Positions 36,301 through 47,514 of a stretch of 64,000 nucleotides of DNA are shown piece after piece (the stretch's first letter is position 1; each line of letters starts with the position of its first letter). The stretch is from Xylaria sp. FL1777 (taxonomy: Eukaryota; Ascomycota; Sordariomycetes; Xylariales; Xylariaceae), in the NCBI GenBank assembly GCA_022578965.1, contig MU400588.1:62001-126000 (forward strand). Reading direction: 5' to 3'. The notes under the pieces were generated by a model, which ran no database searches, had not been told where the DNA came from, and saw only the letters and a program-made list of their open reading frames with translations. The position numbers and the translations under genes were made by a program.

Positions 36301-36866
36301 ATGACCACCGACACGCCCCCTCCCCAGCCAAACCTGCAAGCCGCGGGCCCGCCAAACATTGTCTATTGGGGCTCGTCCAGGTCAAGCGGCAAGGTAAAAG
36401 CGAATCCGTCCGAGCCGCGACCCGGCGGAGAAAACCAAATTTGGGAATGGTCGCAACACTTACGCGACCCGCACTGGCAAGTGGCGCGAGGTACCTCTGA
36501 TGTAGCGTCGTGGCATCAGGAACGGCAGGCGGAACCCTTGCGAGTCTAAGTCGATCAAGGTTAATGTATCCAACGTGGGACCCAGCCGCACAGCAGCATC
36601 ATCATCGTCCACAGCAGCGAGGCGCTACGGGGATGACTCGCGCTATCCCCCGTCACGCGGGCGCCCAGGATTTCGACAGTTTCGGTGTCTGGACTCTGGA
36701 CAACCATGAAACTCTTCCCATCCCATCCTCGCAGCCTATCCGCCCGCCATCAAGAGCCCGAAGGAAGCGGCAAGCGAAGCCAAAGGATGGGAATCAGTCT
36801 CCTCAAACAACTGAGTTGCCGAAGGTAGGGCTGCCGCCCGCGGAACCACCTATTGGCATTGTCTGA
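36301..36866 (+). CDS. Doubtful hypothetical ORF pair
   Basis: Two adjacent frames have ATG starts and look more protein-like than the surroundings. The first, from 36301 to 36549 (82 aa), begins MTTDTPPPQPNLQ and contains IWEWSQHLRDPHWQVARG. The second, with an ATG at 36565 running to 36866 (100 aa), is Pro/Gln/Arg-rich and contains DFDSFGVWTLDNHETLPIP. They are in different frames and I could not find an intron that joins them in phase. They may be one disrupted or mis-spliced gene, two short genes, or chance. No family recognised. Confidence 0.25.
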
Positions 36867-37554
36867 ATCTTGTGGTACAAGACACAGACCCAGGTGACCT
36901 GTCGAAGCGGTGAGTGACAGCCAACCACTCCGTCCAAACTGAAGACATCGCCAATCGATGAGCTATATTCGATGACAAGATGGGGAGGGTTGGGTTTGGT
37001 AAACGGTACCCGGGATATGATCTAGTGCCTATGCGTAGCTTGTACTGCCGGTTCAGATGAAGGTAATAGTGGTAGCGACAGTTAGCAAGACATCCGCTAA
37101 TAAGTCGTGTGGAATGTATATGTCGGTAGCGGATATGGTGTATGAATCAGCAATACGCAGCCAGCTCCTGGGAAGCTATGGCAAATATACCCATAGTGTA
37201 GTGTGGAAACAATGGAATCATCTAGTGGGAAGGGTAGGAGGTAGGTAAGTCATTCACCTCATATGTATGTACGCAGTAGGTATGGCATGTATTGTATCAT
37301 TGATGTAGGAATACTGTAATAATAATATTAACAATAAGAGAAAAAGAAAGACGGGCTAGGGTCGCCACTGGTACGCTTGTTTACGCCATTTCCCGCCCAG
37401 TACCCGCCCAACGCATCCTGTCTACCGCCGCCTACTGCCTGCCAGATTAGATTTATTTAGCCAAGCGTGGGTTTCATAAGAGCACAGAAGGAACGACGAA
37501 ATGCGGGTACACAATCCACACTAAGCCGAGACCCATTAAAATCCTCAGGACCTG

Positions 37555-37590
37555 CCCACAGTACTACCCACAGTCCTACCCACAGTACCA
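37555..37590. repeat. 12-bp tandem repeat CCCACAGTACTA, three units
   Basis: Three units with one substitution each in units two and three, followed by a truncated fourth (CCCACGTAC). Confidence 0.9.
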
Positions 37591-38468
37591 CCCACGTACG
37601 CTAAGTATACTGCTTATACTGGTGCGTGCAGAGTACATGTGGTGTAGACAGGTAAGCTGTCCTTGGCTGGCCGACCCCGGGTAGCTTGCCAGATGCTACC
37701 AAGCACTACCCACCCCTACCCATGCCGATGCAAGTACCCAACAGGTACATGCAATGTACAAACGCTCTCACGACATCATGTTCCGGGAACACTTGAACCC
37801 TCCCCTCCCTTCGCTCCACAAATCCACTTGCGCCCCTGGGCCGGTTGTCTCTCTGTCGAAAGCACCATTCGTGGGTAAGGGTAGTTAGCCATGGAGTGAA
37901 GCAATGCCCTTTCGAAAACTCCTGGGGCGAGCCGACCGTCTCTTGTTGTCTCTCTCGTCGTCCACCGCCTGTCATCCCACCTCCCCCTTGGCCTTCGACG
38001 CTTAGATCGCGACTCCAAGCCTGTCTGCCTTGACTAACGTTCTATTCCGAAGACTTCACTGCCCGACAGTACTTGTCCTTCACCATCGTATCAGTTCCCG
38101 TTGTCGGTCATGCTCAGCACATGCGCTTAGCAGGCACCACAGCCTATCAGCGTCAACTGTCCGAGTAGCCAGATTCTGTGCCCTCGCAACCGTTGGCATT
38201 GCGAACATTCTAATTACCGTCATTTTCTTCTCCATCATCGAACTCGCCTATTCCTAATACCCTATTACAAAGCGATTCCTGGAGGCCGATAGCCGAGCTC
38301 ATTTCCTGGCCTGTCTTTGAAGCTTAGGATTTGGACATTGTCTATTGGGAGTTCGATTTCAGCTTGGGAATCCCAACTCCTGGAGTTCTTACTAGCCACT
38401 AATCACCAGCGATTGAATTATCAACTCGTCGCTGCCTCCGCACCCCAACTGTAGATTTGAGGCCAGAC

Positions 38469-41434
38469 ATGGCCAATCACCACCCGTCGCCACAGATGGC
38501 GATGCAAATGCAGCATCATGGTCCGCCAGCTCCTGCGGGTCCCGCCCAGGGAGCCCAATGGACGCCATCGCGTCACATGGTAGCCGTTAATGAGTCCTTA
38601 TGGATGCAAATTGGTAAATTGAATTCAGCGTTGCGAGCGTCGCGAGTGTGATGTTGGTCAGCTAACACCTATGGCAGGCAGTTTTTCTGAGTTGCTCGGC
38701 AACCTGGATGATGCTATGCAAGCCTACGAGCGTGCTCTCCACGCGAATCCGAATTCAGTCCCAGCCATGAATGCCATCAGTCTGATCCTACGTACCCGCG
38801 AAGACTTTCACAAGGCAGTCGAATTCTTGCAAGCAATTCTAAAAATAGATGGACAAAATGGAGAAGTCTGGGGAAGTCTCGGTAGGCTCTACTTGTGCTA
38901 TCTACTTGACTAGTACTATATGACTTACGATATATGATAGGACATTGTTTCCTGATGATGGATGATCTACAGCAAGCCTATGCTGCCTATCAGAATGCGC
39001 TAATCAACTTGGCAAACCCCAAGGTAAGATACTATCGCTTTTGTTAATCGGGGCTTCTCTAATACCAAACAGGAACCCAAGCTATGGTATGGAATTGGTA
39101 TACTCTATGATCGTTACGGTTCTCTCGATCACGCGGAAGAGGCCTTCTCTCAAGTAATGCAAATGCAACCCGACTTTGAGAAGGCAAACGAGATATACTT
39201 TCGGCTAGGTATAATATATAAACAACAATCTAAATATGGGCAAAGTTTAGAGGTATGTTTTAAACATGTGACTACGAACAAGGTTAACTGATGTCTTATA
39301 GTGTTTTAAATATATCGTGAACTCTCCTCCTCCTCCATTGACAGAGGAAGATATTTGGTTCCAGATTGGCCATGTGCACGAGCAGCAAAAAGATGTGAGT
39401 AGATTTTACCCAAGTCTCGAAAAGAATTCAGTGCTGAGTATTTCTTAGTATGACAGTGCCAAAGCAGCCTATGGCCGAGTTCTAGATCGTGATCCAACCC
39501 ACGCCAAGGTTTTGCAACAGCTTGGTTGGCTTCATCATCAACAAAGTAGCTCCTTCCAGACGCAGGAGCGAGCAATAGAATATCTTGAAAAGTCTGTTGC
39601 TGCAGGTTAGTAAGCCCCATCCGTAGTGGTCGGATATAATTCTTACTAAGGTGTGTTAGATAATGGTGATGCTCAAAGTTGGTATCTCCTTGGTCGATGC
39701 TACATGTCCCAACAGAAATATCCCAAGGCATATGAAGCATATCAACAAGCTGTGTACCGGGACGGCCGAAACCCCACTTTCTGGTGTTCAATTGGCGTTC
39801 TCTACTATCAGATCAACCAGTATCGAGATGCGCTAGATGCATACTCTCGCGCTATACGCTTGAACCCGTATATTTCGGAGGTTTGGTATGACCTGGGTAC
39901 CTTGGTGAGTTCACCCCTCTTCCCAGTCACATCTGATCACACACTAACACTATTTCAGTATGAGTCATGTAATAACCAGATAACGGATGCTCTGGACGCG
40001 TATCAGAGGGCGGCTGAATTAGACCCTTCTAATCCCCATATCAAAGCGAGATTGCAACTCCTGCGTCAAGGCCAAACGCCAGGGAGCAACATTCCTCAGG
40101 CTGTGCCAACAGACGTCCATCCCCAATCTTATGGAGCTCAAGGTCCGCAGGCGCCTTCATGGCCGGGTTCCGGTCCAATTCAGCAATCTGGACCTGGCAC
40201 TTCACACAGACCACCTCCTGGTCCTGCCGCCGCTAACGGCTGGGGTCAGCGAACCAGCGATATCAACCCTCCACAGCCACCGAATCCTTACGAACAACGA
40301 GAGCCATTTCGAGGGCCGGCACCTCCTCTACCCCGCCAGCCCAGTCCCCGTCCTGAGATGAGACCTTATGGAGAGCCGAACAGGCCTGGCCCAGCGCCGA
40401 TCCGAAGAGGGCCTTCACCTACGCCGTCGTCGCAATATGGCCCACCACCATTATCTGGTCCCCCACAGCAACCACCTCCACCGGCTCAGGGTGGTCCAGG
40501 TCCAGCGCGAGTGATAAATTCCAGCTACACACCCACGCCTGCTAGTATGGGCCCCGGCAACGGTCCACCAAATGGTGCTCCCCAGCCACATACTTTGATG
40601 CCTTATCGAGCGGGCTCTCCACGCTCCGAGCAGCAACGGCCTATGCATGACAATCGCATGCCTTCCCCAAAGTCGGCTTACCCACAGCATCAGCCTCCCT
40701 ACTCACACCATCAGGAGCCAGGAATGGATAATGGTGGCCCCATGCCACCAAAGGGCCCGATGGGTCCAGATATGCATCGTGACGAGCGACCTCCATCTGT
40801 GGTCTCGAAGAGAATGCGAGAGTGGGAAGACGAGCCTGCCATGAAAAAGCCTGCCAGTGATGAAAATAGGTCTCGCATGCATGATGTGACCCACCGGCGC
40901 CCATCAACTCCCCCCCGAGATCCCTACCGCCGCTCTCCTGAGGGCCATCGCTTTGAGGATCGCCGAATGGAGGACCGTCGAGCTGAGGACCAGAGACGTG
41001 CCGAAGAGATGCGACGTGCTGACGAACAACGGCACGGCAACGAAGGTTATCACCCGTCGGAAGCTGCTCATCACCCTCCAGCTCATGCAATGCCGTCTAA
41101 CCATCTACCTCCCATGCAATCGCCCATGCCTGGTATCATGCATGAGCCCCCACAGCCTAGTCCAGCTTCTAAAGACTACGCTCAAGAGGACAGGTCAAGG
41201 CTAGAGCACCCATCTGCACCGGCTCCTCCACAGATGAATGAGCCTGAGCGTGCCGCTCGCAAGATGGATGTTGATGAAGACTATGATGATAGTGGCGAAG
41301 AAGAGAAGAAGGTAGGACCTGGAGGTCCAACGTCTGGCCCCGCATCAGCGTCGGGAGACATGAAGACTACGACGCCCACCAGCGCCGGAATGAATGGAAT
41401 TATGGGTCCAGCCCCCAAGACAGAGAGCACATAG
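38469..41434 (+). CDS. ssn6: General transcriptional corepressor Ssn6/Cyc8 (TPR protein)
   Basis: Predicted 860-aa nuclear protein, partner of Tup1 (RcoA) in global repression. Eight exons: 38469-38613, 38678-38881, 38941-39023, 39073-39252, 39302-39394, 39449-39605, 39660-39904 and 39959-41434. About ten tandem TPR units fill residues 45-405; clear ones include NLDDAMQAYERALHANPNS, DNGDAQSWYLLGRCYMSQ and DAYQRAAELDPSNPHIKA. The remaining 450 residues are disordered, rich in Pro, Gln, Gly and His, with a charged Arg/Glu block (RRMEDRRAEDQRRAEEMRR) and an acidic patch (DEDYDDSGEEE) near the end. This split, ordered TPR then long disordered tail, is typical of Ssn6. The introns mostly fall between TPR helices. 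The frame upstream of 38469 has no ATG. Confidence 0.96.
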
Positions 41435-42125
41435 GAGGGCTGGTTTCTTGAACGGGTCGTTGTTTACGGAGAGGCCGAATTGGACTTTATGCGCACATAC
41501 CCTTTTCTTACTATCAACTTATGCTATTATGTGTATAAAAGCAAGGTGAGTAATGTACCTCTCACGAGGAGAGGAACTTTGCGGGGAGCATCAAACAATC
41601 TCTTGTGCAATGCTTGCTTTGTTCAACTCTTACGATGTCCTTGCTTAATTAAATTAAATAAAAAACAATCTTAAACTAGCCGGTTTTATCTTGCATGTAA
41701 CGTATTGCGCTAGATACTTCGATAATAGGGATTTTAAAAGTACCTCTCTATCTAGATACTATCAATGGCCCTTAAGTCTTGACAGACTGTAGAAGGAATT
41801 CTACGGCTAGCCCTTAGTATATTCGTAGGTACTTTATGTACTCCGCTAGACTGAGATATATTGCCAGGGTCCGAGCTTTCGTGGCTCTTCCAAGGCTGTT
41901 GGCTGCTGCTTATCGATAAGGGCTCTAAGTCAAGTAGTGGTGTGGGTGGGTTCCTCGCAGACCGGCTATTTGCCGGAGTTTTGGCCCACACACAATCAAG
42001 GCAGTGGTGTGCACCCGCCAAATGCGAAGCGAACTTTTTCCACCTCGAACATTTTCCCTCCTTCAATCCCCCATCTCACGCCAACCGGTTGACTTCTTCT
42101 ACTAACAACAGGGAATCAATCGAAG
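41435..42125. other. Spacer and promoter of rpl3
   Basis: Contains the ssn6 3' flank and a pyrimidine-rich stretch (about 42040-42105) just upstream of rpl3, ending in CTAACAACAG, which could be the acceptor of a leader intron. Confidence 0.45.
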
Positions 42126-43497
42126 ATGTCGCACCGTAAGTTCGAGGCTCCTCGCCACGGTTCGCTGGCTTTCCTGCCGCGAAAGCGTGCTGCCCGTCAC
42201 CGAGGAAAGGTCAAGTCGTAAGTCTAAGTCCCGGCAGCCCACCAAAAAGCTCGTCCTGTCAAAGAAGTGCCATACATCGTCTGACCTCAATTGCCATACA
42301 GCTTCCCCAAGGATGACCCCAAGAAGCCTGTCCACCTCACCGCCGCCATGGGCTACAAGGCCGGCATGACGACCATCGTCCGTGACCTCGACCGACCCGG
42401 CGCGAAGTCGCACAAGAAGGAGATTGTCGAGGCCGTCTCCATCATTGATACCCCCCCTGTACGAACAACGCAGCCCGCTTGGCTCTGTGCCTATGGCTAA
42501 CATCTTGTGACAGATGATCGTTGTTGGTCTTGTGGGCTACATCGAGACTCCCCGGGGTCTGCGATCTCTCACCACCGTGTGGGCCGAACACTTGAGTGAC
42601 GAGGTTAAGCGTCGCTTCTACAAGAACTGGTACAAGAGCAAGAAGAAGGCCTTCACCAAGTACGCCAAGAAGCACTCCGAGAACAGCGGCGCCTCCGTCG
42701 CCCGTGAGCTCGAGCGCATCAAGAAATACTGCACTGTCGTCCGTGTGCTCGCCCACACCCAGATCCGCAAGACCCCCTTAAAGCAGAAGAAGTCCCATCT
42801 TATGGAGATCCAGGTCAACGGCGGCTCCGTCGCCGACAAGGTTTCCTTCGGTCACGGTCTTTTCGAGAAGCCCGTCAGCATCGACACCATCTTCGAGCAG
42901 GACGAGATGATCGACGTCATCGCCGTTACCAAGGGTCACGGTTTCAACGGTGTTACTGCCCGTTGGGGTACCAAGAAGCTACCGCGTAAGACACACAAGG
43001 GTCTCCGCAAGGTTGCTTGTATCGGTGCCTGGCATCCATCCCACGTCCAGTGGACTGTTGCCCGTGCTGGTCAGATGGGTTACCACCACCGTACATCGGT
43101 TAACCACAAGATCTACCGCATCGGAAAGGGTGACGATGAGGGTAACGCCTCTACTGATCAGGATATCACCAAGAAGACCATCACTCCGTAAGAATTTTGT
43201 CCCTCTCCATTTATTAGAGTGTTAAGCTAACGGTACAATAGTCTCGGTGGTTTCGTCCGCTACGGTGACATTAAGAACGATTTCGTCATGGTTAAGGGAT
43301 CTATCCCTGGTGTCAAGAAGCGGGTTATGACCCTGCGCAAGTCCATGTTCACTCATACCTCGAGAAAGGCTCTAGAAAAGGTCCAGTTGAAGTGGATCGA
43401 CACGTCGTCCGAGTTCGGTCACGGTGCTTTCCAGACCCCGGCCGAGAAGAAGCAGTTCCTCGGCACGCTCAAGAAGGACCTGGTACAGAGCTCCTAA
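42126..43497 (+). CDS. rpl3: Large-subunit ribosomal protein L3 (uL3)
   Basis: Predicted 392 aa, the normal length, from exons 42126-42217, 42302-42458, 42514-43187 and 43242-43497. uL3 sits near the peptidyl-transferase centre. The N-terminus [20 protein letters not shown] is the canonical start, whose extension reaches toward the catalytic site. [20 protein letters not shown] marks the conserved core; the following stretch [20 protein letters not shown] includes the conserved His-containing segment where eukaryotic L3 is methylated. Codon choice is strongly biased to C/G-ending codons, as expected for a highly expressed gene. Introns cluster toward the 5' end, plus one late intron. Confidence 0.98.
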
Positions 43498-44138
43498 AGC
43501 AGCTTTGTATTTCCTTACATTTAGTCTTTGCATCGGTGTTCTCGGTTCCATTTTCGGCTACTGCAATGGGCGTGGTGGTCTTACGGATTGGCATTTGAGT
43601 CGCAGCTAATGAGAAACTGCATGAATGAAAAAAAGCCCATTAGATTCCCCAACCAAATATGCTTGCCCGATTGCGTGTTATATTATGAAAGTGCCTAAGT
43701 GGTCATGTAGAGACCTTTTTCTTTTGAGATACTGCAGTAGCTTATGAGGTATTTGGTGAACTAAAGGCAAGAGCATAACTCCTCCAAAATCATCCGTGGG
43801 ACAGACTTACTACATGCAACCAACAATTCCGGGTCAATACACAGCAGTGACAATACTGTTTAGGTGATAATCGTCAAGGCTTTATTTTATCGAAGTGTAC
43901 ATGATAGGTGATAAGATATAGGTAGGTACCCGTAGGGACGGGAGTGGAGTCCCTACGGGTACTGTCTCGCAAGGTAAATTCTTCCGAGCCAATACCTACC
44001 GGACGCCGGCTAACCTATCCTGGGTTAGTACCTACTAGAAAGCAGAAGGTATGATGTAACGAGCCCAATCAATTAATTATATACAAGAATCCAAGAACCA
44101 CCAATTGACGACAATTTGCGACCTGACATTCTGTATCA
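43498..44138. other. Spacer after rpl3 with a strong inverted repeat
   Basis: 3' flank of rpl3 and upstream region of the next gene. It includes a perfect 14-bp inverted repeat (43926-43962) and several TAGGTA words nearby. Confidence 0.6.
43926..43962. repeat. Perfect 14-bp inverted repeat with 9-nt loop
   Basis: Arm GTACCCGTAGGGAC (43926-43939), spacer 43940-43948, arm GTCCCTACGGGTAC (43949-43962). The arms are exact reverse complements and GC-rich in an AT-rich spacer. It lies about 180 nt upstream of the 44139 ATG. Confidence 0.95.
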
Positions 44139-45045
44139 ATGACAACTCGGTCGATATATCGTCTTAAACAGGCAACGGCTTGCAACAAGCTTCGATACAC
44201 TAATACTAGATTGCACTCGAGACGATATATCTCACAACAAAGTCCAGCCTTACCACGAACTCTTTTCCCCACCTTACCACGAGCAGGCTGTCTCGTCACA
44301 CTTGGATTGGACGAACAATTGCAACGTCAGACGGCTTATAGTAGTCCTCGTCTTCGACACTTCACAGCTACGGCAGCGACTAAAATGGCATCGGATGAGG
44401 ACTATATGGCATTCCTTGACAAGGCCAATCGGGACCCGAGCGAAGGCTACGCCAAACCACAGAGCAACAGCAAGGAAGAATTCAAGACCACAGATGACGG
44501 AGCCAAGATCCCCGCTGCCATCCAGGAAGCCACGAAAGACGCCTTCTACGTGAGCGATGCCGACGAACCCTTCGTGCCAGTGTGTCTGGCCTGGGATGAG
44601 GGTGGCAAAGGACTGCCCGATGAAGGTGCGTCGATATATATTTAGACTGCCGCACGACCCTTGATTTTCTATTTCCGCCTGCTCTTCTACTACGCCTACC
44701 TCGCCATGCAGATTTCTAGGCTCTCTATAAAAAGGATTATCCTGTTTGGTGCCATGCTGAACGTAGCTAACAAACGACTGTTCCACAGAGGAGTTAGCAA
44801 CCTTAATACACCACCCCGACCCTTCCAAGGCCGACATCGAGATACAAGACCCCGCCAACTGGGACACCCAAGGCCAATACAAGGCGATCCTCGACGCCGT
44901 GAGCAAGGCCGGAAAGGGAAACGATGTGCGGGTCTATCGGGTCGCGAAGGGCGGCGTCAAAGTCGAGTATTGGGTCCTGACGACGGACGGCAAGGGCGCA
45001 GGTGCAAGGCTGGTCGGCGCAAAGGCGTTGGCGATTGAGAGCTAG
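44139..45045 (+). CDS. Conserved-looking protein of unknown function, possibly dual-targeted
   Basis: Exon 1 ends at 44625 and exon 2 is 44789-45045. From the ATG at 44385 the product is 165 aa, starting MASDEDYMAFLDKANRDP, an acidic N-terminus like that of many cytosolic fungal proteins. From the in-frame ATG at 44139 it would be 247 aa with an 82-residue, Arg/Ser/Thr-rich, almost acid-free leader (MTTRSIYRLKQATACNKLRY...), ending in RLRHFTATAATK, which looks like a mitochondrial presequence. The body has no membrane segment; YWVLTTDGKGAGARLVGAKA near the C-terminus is the most ordered part. I do not recognise the family. Span given uses the upstream start; 44385 is the more conservative choice. 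Confidence 0.72.
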
Positions 45046-45799
45046 CGGGGGGATGGTCTCGTAGTAATGAATTAGGCGTTCGCCTTTTACGGAAGACTGC
45101 TTGCCCAGACTGGTATCTGAAGAATCTTCATTGCGGACTATACTTGGTGTTAGCTAGGCGGGGAGGCGGATACTCTTTCGCATATCGAATCCATGCGAGA
45201 CTACCGGAGGCAGATGGCATGAGATAGCATAAAGCTCCGAGGTTCTCGGTTTGTATGGTTTCTCGTAAGATTATTTGGTGGGTCATTGTAGTCGCTGGTG
45301 GAATTTTACGAACTGACTGGCTGTGTACAATCAAAATGTTACAATAAAGAATGTTGCAATTGCAGCCCAATACTATATACATGCCGATAAGATCAGTTAT
45401 ATCTATTAAATTTTTTCAACAGGAAGAGAGATAGTTGTTCGCAGTTGTATATTCTTCATTCGACGGAGGTATGTTCATGTTGGTACCTAAATAGATGAAA
45501 ATAACATACAGCTTTATGCGCCGATACCAGATTCTGCACTGTAATCACAGCCAGCTGGTTACCTGTTATACAGTACGTATATAGCTGATTACTGTACAGT
45601 GCCCCGCGTTCCGTCCCTCGGAGCAGCCCTCCAAAGCTAGGTTATTAATATTATATATAGTATGAAGTCTAGAAGCGCGCGATTGAAGTTGCGGCTGTGT
45701 GAGTCAACAAAAACTGAATAGAGCCAGAATAGAGCTCTCAAAGAGGCGAACTGCCTCACCTATATACAAATCTAAACATATTTCAGAAACTTGACAAAC
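45046..45799. other. Spacer upstream of anthranilate synthase
   Basis: No gene seen. The sequence is AT-leaning; paired CTGTACAGT/ACTGTACAGT words occur at about 45570-45602 close to the start of the next gene. Confidence 0.45.
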
Positions 45800-47514
45800 A
45801 TGGCACAAGCAGTAGGACCTACAACACCCACTTTGATCACCCAATTCCCCATCTTGGACAATCAATGACTAACTGACGATGTGTCCATGTCCAATAGGAT
45901 GTCATTCTGCCGCCGCTTGAAACGGTGCAGGAAATCCTCTCGCAACCGCCTCCCCAGAACGCCAAGAAGCCCAATATCGTCCCGTTATATGGTCAGATAT
46001 CTGCCGATCTGATAACGCCCTCGGCCGCCTACTTGAAGGTGTCAGCCCATTCCAAGTCCGACTTCTCATTCCTCTACGAGAGCGCCGCCACCGAGCGAGT
46101 CGGCCGCTATAGCTTTGTGGGTGCTGGACCACGGAAGATCATCACCACTGGAGAAGGCCATGGAGAGGCTATTGATCCTCTACCGGCTCTCGAGAAGGAA
46201 TTAGCAGAACGGGTAGTCGCCGAAGTGCCAGATCTCAGGCTACCGCCTCTCACAGGAGGCGCCATTGGCTATGTGGGATATGACTGTGTGCGATATTTCG
46301 AGCCCAAGACGGCTCGTCCGATGAAAGATGTGCTCAAGATTCCCGAATCGTTGTTTATGCTCTTCGATACCATCGTTGCCTTCGACAGCTTCTACGGCGT
46401 CATCAAAGTCATTACATATCTCAACATTCCCGACGACCTTGCTTCCTTGCCAGCCGAGTACGACAAGGCCACCGCCGTCATCCGCGAGCTGATTGATGTT
46501 CTCACTACCCCCGAGACACCCATTCCTGAACAACAGCCTATCAAGCTAGGTCAAGAATACACATCCAACATTGGCCGTGAAGGGTACGAGAACCATGTCA
46601 CCGAACTCAAAAAGCACATCGTCGTCGGCGACATTATCCAAGCGGTACCGTCCCAGCGGTTCGCACGCCCAACCTCCTTGCATCCTTTCAACATATATCG
46701 TCACTTGCGCACGGTAAATCCATCGCCCTATCTCTTCTACGTCAACTGCCGAGACTTCCAGATCGTGGGTGCTTCACCCGAGCTGCTAGTAAAAGAGGAA
46801 GATGGTCGTATCATTACACATCCCATAGCCGGGACAGTTAAGCGCGGAAAGACGCTAGAGGACGACGAGCGACTCGCCAACGAACTACGATCTTCGTTGA
46901 AAGATCGTGCTGAGCATGTCATGCTCGTTGATCTCGCGCGGAACGACATCAACCGCATATGTGACCCGCTAACAACGCGTGTCGACCGCCTCATGGTTGT
47001 TGAGAAGTTTAGTCATGTTCAGCACCTTGTATCGCAGGTTTCAGGTGTTTTGCGCCCTGGTCAAACGCGATTTGATGCCTTCCGCTCCATATTCCCCGCT
47101 GGCACCGTTTCCGGTGCTCCTAAAGTCCGGGCGATGGAATTAATTGCTGAGTTGGAGCAAGAAAAGAGGGGAATATATGCTGGCGCCGTGGGATATTTCG
47201 GTTATAACAGCGTAGACACCAAGGGAAACGAAAAGGAGGGGGCCATGGACACGTGTATAGCTCTACGTACGATGACGGTTAAGGATGGTGTTGCGTACCT
47301 CCAGGCTGGTAAGTTAACCACTAAACTAACACCCGACGCAAAACACCACTATCCCGCAGACGAATATGTGACTAACCTAAGATCGGTAGGAGGCGGTATC
47401 GTCTTTGACTCGGATGAGTATGAGGAGTGGATGGAGACTATGAACAAGCTGGGCGCAAACATGCATTGCATCACGTCAGCGGAGAATCTCTACGCCAAGC
47501 GGCAGAAAGCATAG
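45800..47514 (+). CDS. trp2: Anthranilate synthase component I (TrpE-type; yeast TRP2)
   Basis: Predicted 542-aa chorismate-using enzyme that, with the glutamine amidotransferase subunit, makes anthranilate for tryptophan synthesis. The main exon is 45898-47514. The frame has no ATG near its start, so I join a 12-nt exon at 45800-45811 (MAQA) through an 86-nt intron with a CTAAC branch site and AATAG acceptor; the donor GTAGGA is weak, so the first four residues are the least certain part. FLYESA (near residue 50) with following RYSFVGAGP corresponds to the tryptophan-feedback LLES region. Chorismate-site motifs are IAGTVKRGKT, DLARNDINR and the block SGAPKVRAMELI with GIYAGAVGYFGY. There is no fused amidotransferase domain. 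Confidence 0.93.

Larger units (their letters stand above)
30879..38468. other. 7.6-kb gene-poor region with many microsatellites, upstream of ssn6
   Basis: This is the longest spacer in the window. It holds poly-T tracts (about 31020-31052), (AGAC)8, an 11-bp and a 7-bp minisatellite, GGGTT and GGAGAC repeats, (AATC)7, a TA run and a 12-bp tandem repeat, listed separately. Many TACCTA words occur at 33480-33600. Only one doubtful ORF pair (36301-36866) is considered. The last kilobase is probably the ssn6 promoter and leader. Confidence 0.55.
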
